DNA from: Pelomonas caseinilytica
Lineage (GTDB): Bacteria > Pseudomonadota > Gammaproteobacteria > Burkholderiales > Burkholderiaceae_C
Reading direction: 5' to 3'
DNA length: 64,000 bases
Assembly: GCF_021353235.1 (NCBI RefSeq)
Contig: NZ_JAJTWT010000004.1
Coordinates: forward strand, 411,601 to 475,600
Below the pieces are notes generated by a model, which saw only the letters and a program-made list of their open reading frames with translations, had not been told where the DNA came from and did not search any database. Position 1 is the stretch's first letter. Each line of letters opens with the position of its first letter. Positions 1-12,285 of this stretch are shown piece after piece. The position numbers and the translations under genes were made by a program.

Positions 1-351
1 GACGACCACGCCGACATCCGCCGGCTGCTGCGCATGACGCTGGAGTTCGAGGACTACGAGATCGAAGAAGCCCCCGACGGCGAATCGGCCCTGGCGGCCG
101 CCACGGCGCGACGGCCCGACCTGGTGCTGCTGGACGTGATGATGCCCGGCGCCCTCGACGGCCTGGCGCTGTGCCGGCAACTGCGAGAGCGCTTCGGCAG
201 CCGCGGCCCCAAGGTGGTGATGCTCAGCGCCCGCGGCCAGGCGCGCGACCGCGAGGCGGGCCTGCAGGCCGGTGCCGACGCCTACCTCGTCAAGCCCTTC
301 AGCCCGCTGCAGCTCATCGGCTGCATCGCCGACCTGTGGGCACCGGCCTGA
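1..351 (+). CDS. CheY-like response regulator receiver (5' end outside window)
   Basis: A single receiver domain with no output domain, entered part-way because the window begins inside the gene. The visible 116 residues start with the acidic pocket (DD). The phosphoacceptor is D45 in LVLLDVMMPG, the switch Ser/Thr is in VVMLSA, and the invariant lysine is K98 in YLVKPF. Its TGA overlaps the ATG of the HD-GYP gene (ATGA), so the two are probably translationally coupled and the receiver may control that phosphodiesterase through protein contact. If the upstream part holds another domain it cannot be seen here. Confidence 0.9.
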   Translation, partial: DDHADIRRLLRMTLEFEDYEIEEAPDGESALAAATARRPDLVLLDVMMPGALDGLALCRQLRERFGSRGPKVVMLSARGQARDREAGLQAGADAYLVKPFSPLQLIGCIADLWAPA

Positions 352-1097
352 TGGACGCCGCCCTGCCCGGCCGCAGCTTCGACGACGCCGCCGCGGCGCA
401 GATGGAGCGCATCGTCGTGGACCTGCGCCGCATGTACCACGAGCGCAACGAGGCGCTGCGCGAGGTCACGCGCGCGCATCACGAGGCCCTGCTGCGCCTC
501 GCGCTGGCCGCCGAGCTCCGCGACGACGACACCGGCGTGCACATGGCACGCATCGGCTATCTCGCCGAACGCCTGGCCCTCGCCCTGGGCCAGCCGGCCT
601 CCTTCGCCCGCATGCTCAGGCGCGCCGCGCCCATGCACGACGTCGGCAAGATCGGCATCCCCGACGACGTCCTGAAGAAGCCGGGCGGCTACTCCGCCGA
701 CGAGCGCCGGATGATGAACCAGCATGCCGAGATGGGCGCCGACATGCTCGGCCGCTCGCGGGTGCCGCTGTTCCAGCTGGCCGCCGAGGTCGCGCTGACC
801 CACCACGAGCGCTGGGACGGCAGCGGCTACCCGCGCGGCCTGGCCGGCGAAGCCATCCCGCTGTCGGGCCGCATCGTCGCCGTGGTGGACTTCTTCGATG
901 CCCTCACCATGGACCGCTGCTACCGGCCGGCCTTCGGCGACGACGTGGCACTGCGCATGCTGGCCGAGCAGCGCGGCGCGGGCTTCGACCCGCGCGTCGT
1001 CGACACCTTCATCGACAACGCCGCCGCCCTCATCGAGCTGCGCGAGAGCATCAACCGCGCGCCGCCGAGCTTCGACGACCTCGTCGCCTTCGAATGA
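351..1097 (+). CDS. HD-GYP domain cyclic-di-GMP phosphodiesterase
   Basis: A 248-residue protein with a short N-terminal coiled-coil-like helix (about 15-50) followed by a full HD-GYP domain. The metal-binding H96-D97 lies in MHDVGKIGIP, paired histidines are H151-H152, and the GYP triad is at 159-161 in WDGSGYPRGL. HD-GYP enzymes hydrolyse cyclic-di-GMP to GMP. No receiver is fused to it; the stand-alone receiver directly upstream, overlapping by four bases, probably supplies regulation. I chose the ATG at 351 because it overlaps the previous stop and because longer forms would read through the receiver gene in another frame. Confidence 0.9.
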   Translation: MDAALPGRSFDDAAAAQMERIVVDLRRMYHERNEALREVTRAHHEALLRLALAAELRDDDTGVHMARIGYLAERLALALGQPASFARMLRRAAPMHDVGKIGIPDDVLKKPGGYSADERRMMNQHAEMGADMLGRSRVPLFQLAAEVALTHHERWDGSGYPRGLAGEAIPLSGRIVAVVDFFDALTMDRCYRPAFGDDVALRMLAEQRGAGFDPRVVDTFIDNAAALIELRESINRAPPSFDDLVAFE

Positions 1098-1903
1098 CAG
1101 CCTCCCCCGCCATGTCCTCGACGCGCCGCCTGCTCCTGCTGCTCGCCGCGCTCGTGCTCGGCCTCCCGCCCGCCGCGGCCCAGACCCTGGACCGCGTGCG
1201 CGCCAGCGGCACCCTGCGCGTGTGCATCTGGCCCGACTACTACGGCATCACCTACCGCAGCCCCCGGACCCAGCAGCTCGGCGGCATCGACATCGACCTC
1301 AGCGCCGAGCTGGCCCGCGACCTGAACGTCGGCCTGGAGTACGTCGACTCGTCGTTCCCGCAGCTCGTGGGCGACCTCAACGCCGGCCGCTGCGACGTCG
1401 CCATGTTCGCCATCGGCATGCTGCCCAGCCGCAAGGAGCAACTGGCCTTCACCGAGCCCTATCTGCAAAGCGACATCTACGGCGTCACCACCCGGGGCAG
1501 CCGCACCGTGCGCCAGTGGTCCGACATCGACCAGCCCGGCGTGCTGGTGGCCGTGCAGGCCGGCACCTTCATGGAGCCCGTGATGCAGAACGCCCTCAAG
1601 CAGGCGCGCATGGTCGTCATCCGCCCGCCGGCCACGCGCGAGCAGGAGCTGGAGGCCGGCCGGGTGGATGTCTTCATGACCGACTACCCGTACAGCCGCC
1701 GCCTGCTCGACAACGCCGACTGGGCCCGCCTCGTCGCGCCGCCCAAGCCCTTCTTCGTGCTGCCCTACGCCTATGCCGCCAAGCACGGCGACGCCCGCTG
1801 GCTGGCGCGGCTGGACGAATTCGTCGCCGCCATCAAGCACGACGGCCGCCTGCTGGCCGCGGCCCGCCGCCACGGCCTGGCCGACATCGCCCTGTTGCGC
1901 TGA
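1094..1903 (+). CDS. Periplasmic amino-acid-type solute-binding protein (SBP family 3)
   Basis: A 269-residue secreted protein with an N-terminal signal peptide (RR, hydrophobic run about 13-26, cleavage likely after AAA at 29). The rest reads as family-3 extracellular solute-binding protein: GTLRVCIWPDYYG near the start, GGIDIDLSAELARDL, and a ligand-lobe segment CDVAMFAIGMLPSRKEQL with a conserved FTEPY. No transporter permease or ATPase lies nearby. It sits between an HD-GYP gene and a histidine kinase, so it may act as a periplasmic sensor subunit rather than in uptake (inference). The start at 1094 overlaps the previous stop; an ATG at 1112 would also keep the signal peptide. Confidence 0.85.
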   Translation: MTASPAMSSTRRLLLLLAALVLGLPPAAAQTLDRVRASGTLRVCIWPDYYGITYRSPRTQQLGGIDIDLSAELARDLNVGLEYVDSSFPQLVGDLNAGRCDVAMFAIGMLPSRKEQLAFTEPYLQSDIYGVTTRGSRTVRQWSDIDQPGVLVAVQAGTFMEPVMQNALKQARMVVIRPPATREQELEAGRVDVFMTDYPYSRRLLDNADWARLVAPPKPFFVLPYAYAAKHGDARWLARLDEFVAAIKHDGRLLAAARRHGLADIALLR

Positions 1904-1906
1904 GGC

Positions 1907-4432
1907 ATGGCCCGCCAGCGCCCCGACGACCCGCCGCCGGCCCGGCCCATGCTCGGCCGCGCCGGGCTGCTGGCCCAGGGCCTGGCGGCCTTGCTGGCCC
2001 TGGCCGTGCTCGCCGCGCTGGCCGCGCTGGCCAGCTTCGAGCGCCGCGAGGCCCTGGACAACGCCCGCGACCGCGCCGCGCTCGTGGCCCGCACGCTGGA
2101 GGACCACGTCACCCGCACCGTCGAGTCGGCCTCGCTGCTGCTGCAGACCCTGGGCGACGGCATCGCCCAGCAGGCCTCGGCCGAACCCGCGCGGCTGCAG
2201 CCCCTGCTCGGCCGCAGCCTGCTCAGCGGCCTGCCCTTCCTGCGCGGCGCCGCGGTGCTGGACGAGCACGGCACCGTGCTGGCCAGCTCGGTCGCCGGCG
2301 AGGCCGGACTGCGCGTCGACCTGCGCCGCCTCGGCCCGCTGCCCGCCGACGGGCGCGAGGCGCTGCTGCCGCTGTTGGCCGGGCGCAGCCTGGCCGACCT
2401 CGCCAGCCCGGCCCGCACGCCGCGCGCCGCCGGCGTCGGCATGCTGCCCTTGCTGCGCACCGTGCAGTTCGGCGGCCGGCGGCTGCTGCTGGTGGCCCTC
2501 GTCAACCCCGGGGCTCTGGCCAATTTCCAGCAGGTGGCGCTCGCGGACGGCGGCGGCCTGGCCGCGCTCGCCGGCCTGGGCGGCCAGCTGATCGCGGCCA
2601 GCGACGAGCTGCCGCTGCAGCCCGGCCAGCGCCTGCAGGCCCACCCCGTCTTCGACAGCTGGCTGCCCGAGCGCGAACACGGCGACTACATCGGCCCCGG
2701 CCTGCTGCCCGGCCGGCAGGTGGTGGCCTTTCGCGCCTCGCGCAGCCGGCCCCTGGTCGTCATGGTCGAGATGGCCGAGACGGCGGTGCTGCACGCGTGG
2801 TACGAGCGGCTGAGGTGGCTGGGCGTCATCGGCCTGCTGGCCCTGGCTGCCGTGGCCGGCGGCACCGCCGCGCTGCTGCGCGAGATGCGCGCCCGCGAGC
2901 AGGCCCGCCACGCCCTGGACGGCGCCCATGAACAGGTGGCCCTGCGCGAGCGCGAACTCAGCGTGCTGCTCAAGAGCGTGCAGGAACTGATCTTCCGCAC
3001 CGATGCCGATGGCGCCATCACCTTCGTCAATGCGCGCTGGGCCGCCATCAGCGACGAAAGCCCGAGCCAGGCGCGGGGCCGGCGATTCGCGGACCTCGCC
3101 GCGCCGGCCGATCGCCAGCGCACCGCCGAGCTGTTCCGCCGCGACGACCGCACCAGCGTGCGCCAGACCCAGATCTGCATCCCTTGCCGCGACGGCCATC
3201 CGCGCCACTTCCTCATCGCCGTCGTGCCGCTGTACGTCGAAGGCCGCATCGTCGGCTTCGCGGGCAGCGCCATGGACGTGAGCGAACGCGTGGCGTCGGA
3301 CCAGCAGCTCCAGCACCAGCTCGCGTTCACGGGCCTGCTGCTGGAGATCAGCCCGCTGCCGGTGTCCATGTTCGACACCGCGGGCCGCTACCTGATGGTC
3401 AACCAGGCCTGGGAAGAACTGGTGGGCCACACGCGCGAGGAAGTCATCGGCAGCCCCGTGGGCGACTTCCTGTCCGCCGGCGACCCCGGCGCCCAGGCGC
3501 GGCAGGACGCCCGGCTGATGGCCGGCGGCGGGCGGCTGCGCTACGAGGCCCAGGTGCGCCACCGCGACGGCTCGCGGCGCGACGTCGTCATCACCCAGGT
3601 GCCCGTTCCCGGGGAAGGCGGCGGCACCGCGGGCATCCTGTGCACGCTGATGGACGTGAGCGAGTTCCGCGACGCCGAGCGGGCCACGCGCGAGGCGCGG
3701 GACGCGGCGGAGGAGGCCTCCCGCTCGAAGTCGGAGTTCGTGGCCAACATCAGCCACGAGCTGCGCACGCCGCTGCAGGCCATCCTCGGCTTCTCGGAGC
3801 TGGGCTTCGTCCGCGGGCGCGACCAGCCCCGCCTGGCCGCCATGTTCACCGACATCCACAACTCCGGCCAGCGCATGCTCGCCCTGGTCAACGACCTGCT
3901 GGACGTGTCCAAGATCGAAAGCGCCGTCGGCACCTTCGACCTCGAGCGCTGCGACCTGCGCACCCTGGTACAGGCGGTGCTCAGCGAGCTGGACCCGCTG
4001 CTCGGCCAGCGCCGGCTGCGCCTGGACCTGCGCCTGCCCGAGGAGCCGCTGTCCGCCAAGGTCGACCCCATGCGCATCCACCAGGCCATCCGCAACGTCG
4101 TCGCCAACGCCATCAAGTTCTCGCCCGAGGGCGGCACGCTGCAGATCGAGGCCGTCGCCCTGACGCCCGAGGAATGCCGGATCAGCGTGGCCGACCGCGG
4201 CCCGGGCATCCCGCCGGCGGAGCTCGACGCCATCTTCGAGGCCTTCGTGCAGTCCAGCCAGACCAAGGACGGCTCCGGAGGCACCGGCCTGGGCCTGGCC
4301 ATCGCCCGCAAGATTCTCGAAGTGCACGGCGGTCGCATCACGGCGGAGAACCGCGTGGGCGGCGGCGCCATCTTCCGCATGCACCTGCCCCTGCGCGTGC
4401 CCGGCGACTCGCAACTGCATACCACTTACTGA
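1907..4432 (+). CDS. Membrane-bound PAS sensor histidine kinase
   Basis: 841 residues. A first membrane segment (about 20-45) and a second (about 305-325) bracket a periplasmic sensing region. Two PAS domains follow (about 350-470 and 475-590), then a HisKA domain with phosphoacceptor H617 in NISHELRTPL. The catalytic domain has an N box (NVVANAIKFSPEGG), DRGPGIP and GTGLGLAIARK. There is no C-terminal receiver. The gene starts three bases after the solute-binding protein gene and is probably co-transcribed with it. That periplasmic protein could present a ligand to the kinase's outer domain (inference). The preceding receiver gene or the OmpR-type gene downstream may be its partner. Confidence 0.9.
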   Translation: MARQRPDDPPPARPMLGRAGLLAQGLAALLALAVLAALAALASFERREALDNARDRAALVARTLEDHVTRTVESASLLLQTLGDGIAQQASAEPARLQPLLGRSLLSGLPFLRGAAVLDEHGTVLASSVAGEAGLRVDLRRLGPLPADGREALLPLLAGRSLADLASPARTPRAAGVGMLPLLRTVQFGGRRLLLVALVNPGALANFQQVALADGGGLAALAGLGGQLIAASDELPLQPGQRLQAHPVFDSWLPEREHGDYIGPGLLPGRQVVAFRASRSRPLVVMVEMAETAVLHAWYERLRWLGVIGLLALAAVAGGTAALLREMRAREQARHALDGAHEQVALRERELSVLLKSVQELIFRTDADGAITFVNARWAAISDESPSQARGRRFADLAAPADRQRTAELFRRDDRTSVRQTQICIPCRDGHPRHFLIAVVPLYVEGRIVGFAGSAMDVSERVASDQQLQHQLAFTGLLLEISPLPVSMFDTAGRYLMVNQAWEELVGHTREEVIGSPVGDFLSAGDPGAQARQDARLMAGGGRLRYEAQVRHRDGSRRDVVITQVPVPGEGGGTAGILCTLMDVSEFRDAERATREARDAAEEASRSKSEFVANISHELRTPLQAILGFSELGFVRGRDQPRLAAMFTDIHNSGQRMLALVNDLLDVSKIESAVGTFDLERCDLRTLVQAVLSELDPLLGQRRLRLDLRLPEEPLSAKVDPMRIHQAIRNVVANAIKFSPEGGTLQIEAVALTPEECRISVADRGPGIPPAELDAIFEAFVQSSQTKDGSGGTGLGLAIARKILEVHGGRITAENRVGGGAIFRMHLPLRVPGDSQLHTTY

Positions 4433-4461
4433 GCACTTACGGGGAGTGACCGCGCCCTGCC

Positions 4462-4475
4462 TTGATCCTGATCAA
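4462..4475. promoter_or_regulatory. Perfect FNR/ANR box upstream of the OmpR-type regulator
   Basis: TTGATCCTGATCAA matches the FNR consensus TTGAT-N4-ATCAA at every specified position. Its centre is about 67 bases before the GTG of the response regulator gene. A weak -10-like AAGAAT at 4494-4499 lies at the right distance for class II activation. The Crp/Fnr protein encoded at 10788-11594 has the E-xx-SR recognition-helix pattern expected to read this sequence. Confidence 0.75.
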
Positions 4476-4535
4476 AGGCGCACAGTTCGGTGCAAGAATG
4501 TTTGCACGCCATAACGCACCAGCCACGACGAAGCC

Positions 4536-7372
<2,837 letters not shown>

Positions 7373-7387
<15 letters not shown>

Positions 7388-10300
7388 GGCGCCGCGCTGC
7401 GCCGTCAGCTGCGCCTGCAGCGCAGCCGCCGGCTCGGGCCGGCCGAAGTGGTAACCCTGCATCTCGTCGCAGCCCTGGCGGCGCAGGTGGTCGCGCTGCG
7501 TGCTGGTCTCCACGCCTTCGGCGACGACGCGCAGGCGCAGCCGGTGGGCCAGGCCGATGACGGCATCCACCAGCGCCGCGCCGTCGGGCACCTCGCCGAT
7601 GCGCTTGACGAAGGACTGGTCGATCTTGAGCGCGTCGATGGGGAACTGGTGCAGGTAGGCCAGGCTGGAATAGCCCGTGCCGAAGTCGTCCAGCGACACC
7701 TTGACGCCCAGGTTGCGCAGGCGCTGCAGCATCTGCGTGCCTTCCTGTGGGTTGCTGATGAGCATGCCTTCGGTCAGCTCGAGTTCCAGGCAGTCGGCGG
7801 GCACGTCGTGACGCTCCAGCGCGCGGGCGACGACCACGTCGAGGTCGCCGGCTGCGAACTGCCGCGCGGCCACGTTGACGGCGATGCGCACGATCGGCAG
7901 GCCGGCATCCATCCAGTGGCGCAGCTGCAGGCAGACGGCGTCGATGACCCAGGCGCCGATGTCGAGGATGAGGCTGCTGTTCTCGGCCATGGGGATGAAC
8001 TGGGCCGGCGCCACCAGGCCGGCGCCGCCGCGCTCCCAGCGCAGCAGGGCCTCGGCACCGATGATGGCGCCGCTGCGCGCATCGACCTTGGGCTGGTAGA
8101 ACAGGCGCAGCTCGTCGCGCTCGATGGCGCGGCTGAGCGCGGCCTCCAGCTCCAGCTTGGCCATGGCGGAGGCATTCATGTCGCCGGTGTAGAAGCTGAA
8201 GCAGTTGCGGCCCATCTCCTTGGCGCGGTACATGGCCGCGTCGGCGTCGCGCAGCAGCTCGACCGCCGTGGGGCTGCCGTCCTCAGGGAACATGCTGATG
8301 CCGATGCTGGCCGTCAGGTAGGCGTCCTGGCCGACCGACAGGGCCACCGGCGCCGACACGGCGGCGAGCAGGTCGCGGGCCAGGGTGTCGATGGCGCAGC
8401 CCTCGGTCGGCGCCTCGACGATGACGAGGAATTCGTCGCCGCCGAGCCGCCCGAGGAAGTCCTCGTGGCGCAGCCGCGCCTGCAGGCGCTTGGCGATGCA
8501 GACGAGCACCTCGTCGCCGGCCGGGTGGCCGAGGCTGTCGTTGACGGTCTTGAAGCCGTCCAGGTCGATGACCAGCAGCACGGCGCGCGTCTCGTGGCGG
8601 CGCGAGCGCGCCAGGGCCTCTTCCAGCCGCCGCTGCAGGTGCAGCCGGTTGGGCAGGCGGGTCAGGGGGTCGTGGTTGACCAGCCAGTCGTTCTGGGCTT
8701 CGCTGTGCTTGAGGCGGCTGATGTCGGTGAAGACGCCGACGTAGTTGGTGACGGCGCCGTCGTGGTCGTCGCGCACGGCGCTGATGGTCAGCCACTCGGG
8801 ATAGATCTCGCCGCTCTTGCGGCGGTTCCAGATCTCGCCCTGCCAATGGCCGTCGGCGTTGATCGCCGCCCACATCTGGCGGTAGAAGTCCGGCCCGTGG
8901 CGGCCCGACTTGAGCAGGTTCAGGCCCGAGCCGATGGCCTCGTCGGCGGCATAGCCGGTGATGGTGGTGAAGGCGCGATTGACGGCCTGCACGCGGCCGA
9001 GGGAATCGGCGATGACGACGCCGTCGCGCACGTCCTCGAAGGCCGTGGCCCATTGGCGCATGCGCTGCTGCAGGTCGCGCCGCTCGGTGATGTCGCTGCT
9101 GACGCCGTAGACCCCGATGGTGCGCCCCTCGTCATCCAGCAGCCGGCCCTTGGTGCAGGCATGGATGCGTTCGCCCTCGGGCGTGGCCAGGCGCAGCTCG
9201 ACGCAGACCGGCTTGTCGGCGCGCAGCACGGCGGCATCGTCCTGGAGGAACCGGTGCATCTGCTCCTTCGGCACCCGGTCGCTCAGGTCCTTGCCGACGA
9301 GTTCCTCCGCGCTGCGTCCGGCGATGCGGCACATCTCGCGGTTGACGAACAGATAGCGGCCCTGCAGGTCCTTGGCGAAGATGGCGTCGCTGGAGCAGTT
9401 GGCGATGGCCTCGGCGATCTTCCAGGCCCGCACGCCCTCCTCGCGGTGCTCGGCCACGCGGGAGGTGGCTCGGTGCTCGCGGCGCCGCTGCGCGGTGTAG
9501 AGCACGCCGCCGGCGGCCAGCAGGGCCAGCACGTCGGTCACGGCCAGGGCGGCCGCGCCGCTCCAGAAGGCGTCGTCGATGCGGTCCCGCGGCGTCTGCA
9601 CGGCCACGTACCAGCCGGAGCGACGCACCGCCGCCGCGACGGCCAGGCGGGCTTCACCGCTGCCGTCGTCCAGCCCGCCGAGCAAGCTGCCGGCCAGGCT
9701 GGCGCGGCCGGCCAGGTCGGCCAGCGAAGGCTTGCGGGCAGGCGCCGGCCGCTGCTGGGCCGCGTCGCTGCCGCCGATGCCGAAGGCCAGCACACCCGTC
9801 GGCGAGGGATACAACAGCAGGGTCTCGGGCGCGCCGCTGGTGGCGCGCATCAGCAGTTGCGGCAGCAGCTGTGTCCGCGGCGCCGTGCGCAGCACCAGCA
9901 CGGCGTCGGGATGGCCATCGGCGCCGGCCAGCGGCACCATCAGGTCCATGTGCAGGTTGGGGGCATCGCCGTCGGCGGTGTAGAAGTCGGTGCTCTCCGG
10001 GGCGCCGCGGGCGAAGGCGCGTTGCACGCCGCGGCTGAGTTCGGGCCCGAAGCGGCGGGCGGCGCCGTCGGGCGCGAGCAGCAGGGCGGCACTGCCGTCC
10101 ACCAGCACGGCATCGGCGTAGCGGCCGGCCGAAGCCAGGGTCTTGAGATAGCGGCGCAGCGCCTGGGCCGAGGCCTCGCTGCCGGTGCGGCGCCAGCGCA
10201 GCAGGCTGTCGCGCAGCAGGGCGTCGCCGGTCAGCTGGCCGGCCTCTTCGGCGCGTTGGTCGATCCAGCCCTGCACGATGCCGGCCTTGAGCTCGGCCTC

Positions 10301-10732
10301 CTGGCGGAGCTGGCCCACCTGCTGCTCGTGCGCTCGGTGGGCGGCCGTGGCGTAGCTGACGAGGCTGGCCAGCACGATGGCGGCGGCCAGCAGGCCGAAG
10401 ACCCAGGGCAGCGCATCGCGCTCCTCGCCGCGTGAGGCCTCGACGCGCGGGCCCGCCGGCGCGTGGCGGGCGGCGACCAGGTAGATGAGTCCGCTGGTGA
10501 CGAGGATGAAGGCCACGCCCTTGCCCAGGCCGACGGCCGACAGGGTCGCCACGTCGGGCGCCACCAGCTGCATCAGCCGGTCGGACAGCAGCACCCAGGC
10601 CAGGCCGAAGAAGGCATAGGCCAGGGCGGTCAGCGCGGGGCCCGAGGGCCTGGGCCAGCGGCGCCACGGCGCGCCCCGCGTGCGGGGCGGGTCTTGGTGC
10701 GCCGTGTCGGGAACAAGGTTCGGCGGCGTCAT
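7373..10732 (-). CDS. Membrane PAS-GGDEF-EAL cyclic-di-GMP turnover protein
   Basis: 1119 residues. Hydrophobic segments occur near 32-50, 68-88 and 108-128. They precede an extracytoplasmic region (about 130-395), and another membrane segment lies near 395-415. Two PAS domains (about 435-690) are followed by GGDEF with the intact signature in FLGRLGGDEFLVIV, then EAL with intact EALLRW and the later metal/lobe motifs DDFGTGYSS and KIDQSFVKRI. Both active sites look intact, so it may make or break cyclic-di-GMP depending on input. It runs convergently into the hybrid kinase gene. With the HD-GYP protein it makes this a cyclic-di-GMP signalling neighbourhood. Confidence 0.92.
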
Positions 10733-10787
10733 CCGGATCTCCCTGAATCTTCTTGGTCTCGGGGTCGCCGGCGCGCCGGCCGCGCGT

Positions 10788-11594
10788 TCAGTGCAGGCCG
10801 GCAGCGGCCTCGCGGCGCTGGATAAAGGCGTCCAGCGCGTGGAAGTCGGGGATGCAGATGTCGCGGCGGTTGCGCTCGTTGAAGGCGATGAGCTGGGCGC
10901 GCGCCAGCTTGGACAGCACGCGGCTGACCGTCTCCAGCGTGAGGCCCAGGTAGTTGCCGATCTCGGCGCGGGTCAGGCGCAGGCTGATCTGGTCGGTGCG
11001 CAGGCCACGGCTGGCCAGCGAGTCGGCCCAGTAGTGCAGGAAGGCGACCACGCGGGCGTCGGCCGGCAGCGTGCAGATGGAGATGAGCACATCGCGGTCG
11101 CGCATCATCTCGTGGCTCATGGCCGCATGCATGACCTCCATCAGCTCGGGATGCTCGGCGCAGGCGCGCAGCAGGGCGTCGTAGCGAACGGTCCAGACTT
11201 CGCCGGTGTCCATGGCCACGGCGTCGCAGGTGTAGCGGCCCTTGGCGATGCCGCAGAAGCCCAGCCAGTCGCCGCGAAAGCGCAGGCCCACGACCTGCTC
11301 GCGGCCCTCGGCGGACGAGCTGAGCAGCTTGAACAGGCCCGAGTTGAGGATGTGCAGGCTGGTGAAGGCCTCGCCCGCACGGTAGACCAGGTCGCCGGCG
11401 CGCACCACGCGGCGCTTGACCTCCAGCACCTCGACCAGCAGCTTCATCGTCTCGGCGATGCGCGCCGCGGTGTCGGGGTCGGCCCGGCGCTGGGCACCCT
11501 CGCCGGACGGCACCGCGAATTCGCGGCGGGCGGGGATGCCGCGGGTCAGGGGGGCGATGGCGGGCGTGGTGACGATGGGGGCGGCGGTCTGCAT
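10788..11594 (-). CDS. Crp/Fnr-family transcriptional regulator
   Basis: 268 residues from ATG 11594 (ATG 11624 is an alternative; a still longer frame would start inside the FNR-type dyad and is unlikely). It has a cyclic-nucleotide-binding-like beta-roll (about 60-165) and a C-terminal HTH. The recognition helix reads LGLTLETVSRVL, with the E-xx-SR pattern that contacts TTGAT in FNR. The N-terminal cysteine cluster that holds the 4Fe-4S centre in E. coli FNR is absent from this start, although several internal cysteines exist. Oxygen sensing by the classical route is therefore doubtful; DNR/FixK-like behaviour is possible. A dyad in the divergent promoter suggests autoregulation. Confidence 0.88.
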   Translation of the reverse strand: MQTAAPIVTTPAIAPLTRGIPARREFAVPSGEGAQRRADPDTAARIAETMKLLVEVLEVKRRVVRAGDLVYRAGEAFTSLHILNSGLFKLLSSSAEGREQVVGLRFRGDWLGFCGIAKGRYTCDAVAMDTGEVWTVRYDALLRACAEHPELMEVMHAAMSHEMMRDRDVLISICTLPADARVVAFLHYWADSLASRGLRTDQISLRLTRAEIGNYLGLTLETVSRVLSKLARAQLIAFNERNRRDICIPDFHALDAFIQRREAAAGLH

Positions 11595-11668
11595 GGCGAT
11601 GTCCGTGTGTTGGCTCGATGGCATCGATGCTAGGCAGGGCCCGGCAATGCAGTGCCAATGCGAGACAT

Positions 11669-11698
11669 CGCTCGGTAGCGCTGGGTAACGCTGGGTAA
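11669..11698. repeat. Three tandem 10-bp repeats in the fnr leader/promoter
   Basis: The run reads CGCTCGGTAG, CGCTGGGTAA, CGCTGGGTAA on the plus strand. The last two units are identical and the first differs at two positions. The 10-bp period is one helical turn, so the units face the same side of the DNA. They lie between the FNR-type dyad and the regulator start codon. Confidence 0.7.
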
Positions 11699-11742
11699 AC
11701 AGACGGTGACGAAGAGGCAACACCAAACGACATCCACCCGAG

Positions 11743-11756
11743 TTGACCTCCGTCAA
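11743..11756. promoter_or_regulatory. FNR/DNR-type dyad between divergent genes
   Basis: TTGACCTCCGTCAA is a perfect TTGAC-N4-GTCAA dyad, the half-site variant common among FNR/DNR/Anr regulators. It lies between the Crp/Fnr gene (leftward) and the carbamoyltransferase-like gene (rightward). It could serve both promoters. Confidence 0.65.
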
Positions 11757-11790
11757 GGCTCGGGCAGATCGCTCCGATACGCTGCCGCCA

Positions 11791-12285
11791 ATGCGTTTCA
11801 GAGCTCGTCAAGGTACCGCCGGTACCGATTTCCAGGACCCCAAGCAAGCCGCCGCCGTGCTGTCGCAGGCGCGCGTCCTTGCGAGCGCCGATGGCGCCGG
11901 CCTGAAGCTGATGAGCGGCAAGCGCCTGGCCCTGCTGTCGCCGGAGAAGGGCGACGAAGGCGCCACCGCCTTCGTGCAGGCGGCCACGGATCTCGGCGCC
12001 CACGTGTCCTTCGTGCAGCCCAGCCTGGACGAAGCCAGCAGCGCCAGCCAAGTCGCCGACACGGCGCGCATGCTGGGCCAGCTCTACGACGCGGTCGAGT
12101 GCCAACACCTGCCGATCTCGCTGGTCAAGCGCATCGCCAGCAACGCGGGCATCCCCGTCTTCGCGGGCCTGGCCACGGCCAGCCACCCGACCTGCGCCCT
12201 GGCGACCGAACTCCAAGGTGACGCGCCAGTCGAGGTCAAGCGTCGTCGCATCCTGCAAGCCGCCTTGCTCGTCAGCATGGGCTGA
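11791..12285 (+). CDS. Small protein resembling the N-terminal domain of ornithine carbamoyltransferase
   Basis: 164 residues from ATG 11791; an in-frame TTG 48 bases upstream lies inside the FNR-type dyad and is rejected. The order of motifs follows the carbamoyl-phosphate-binding half of carbamoyltransferases: GKRLALLSPEKG where the STRTR loop should be, then LGAHVSF, SQVADTARMLGQLYDAVEC, and GIPVFAGLATASHPTCALATEL, close to the HPTQALAD signature. The STRTR arginines are missing and there is no ornithine-binding domain, so classical catalysis is unlikely. Its position opposite the Fnr-type gene behind a shared dyad suggests oxygen-linked expression. Family assignment is by eye. Confidence 0.65.
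   Translation: MRFRARQGTAGTDFQDPKQAAAVLSQARVLASADGAGLKLMSGKRLALLSPEKGDEGATAFVQAATDLGAHVSFVQPSLDEASSASQVADTARMLGQLYDAVECQHLPISLVKRIASNAGIPVFAGLATASHPTCALATELQGDAPVEVKRRRILQAALLVSMG

Noticed and set aside
920..4420. A 1166-codon minus-strand frame opposite the signalling genes
   Set aside because: It has no recognisable domain and covers four well-supported plus-strand genes.
11743..11790. TTG 11743 as the start of the carbamoyltransferase-like gene
   Set aside because: It would overlap the FNR-type dyad and has no ribosome-binding site; ATG 11791 fits better.
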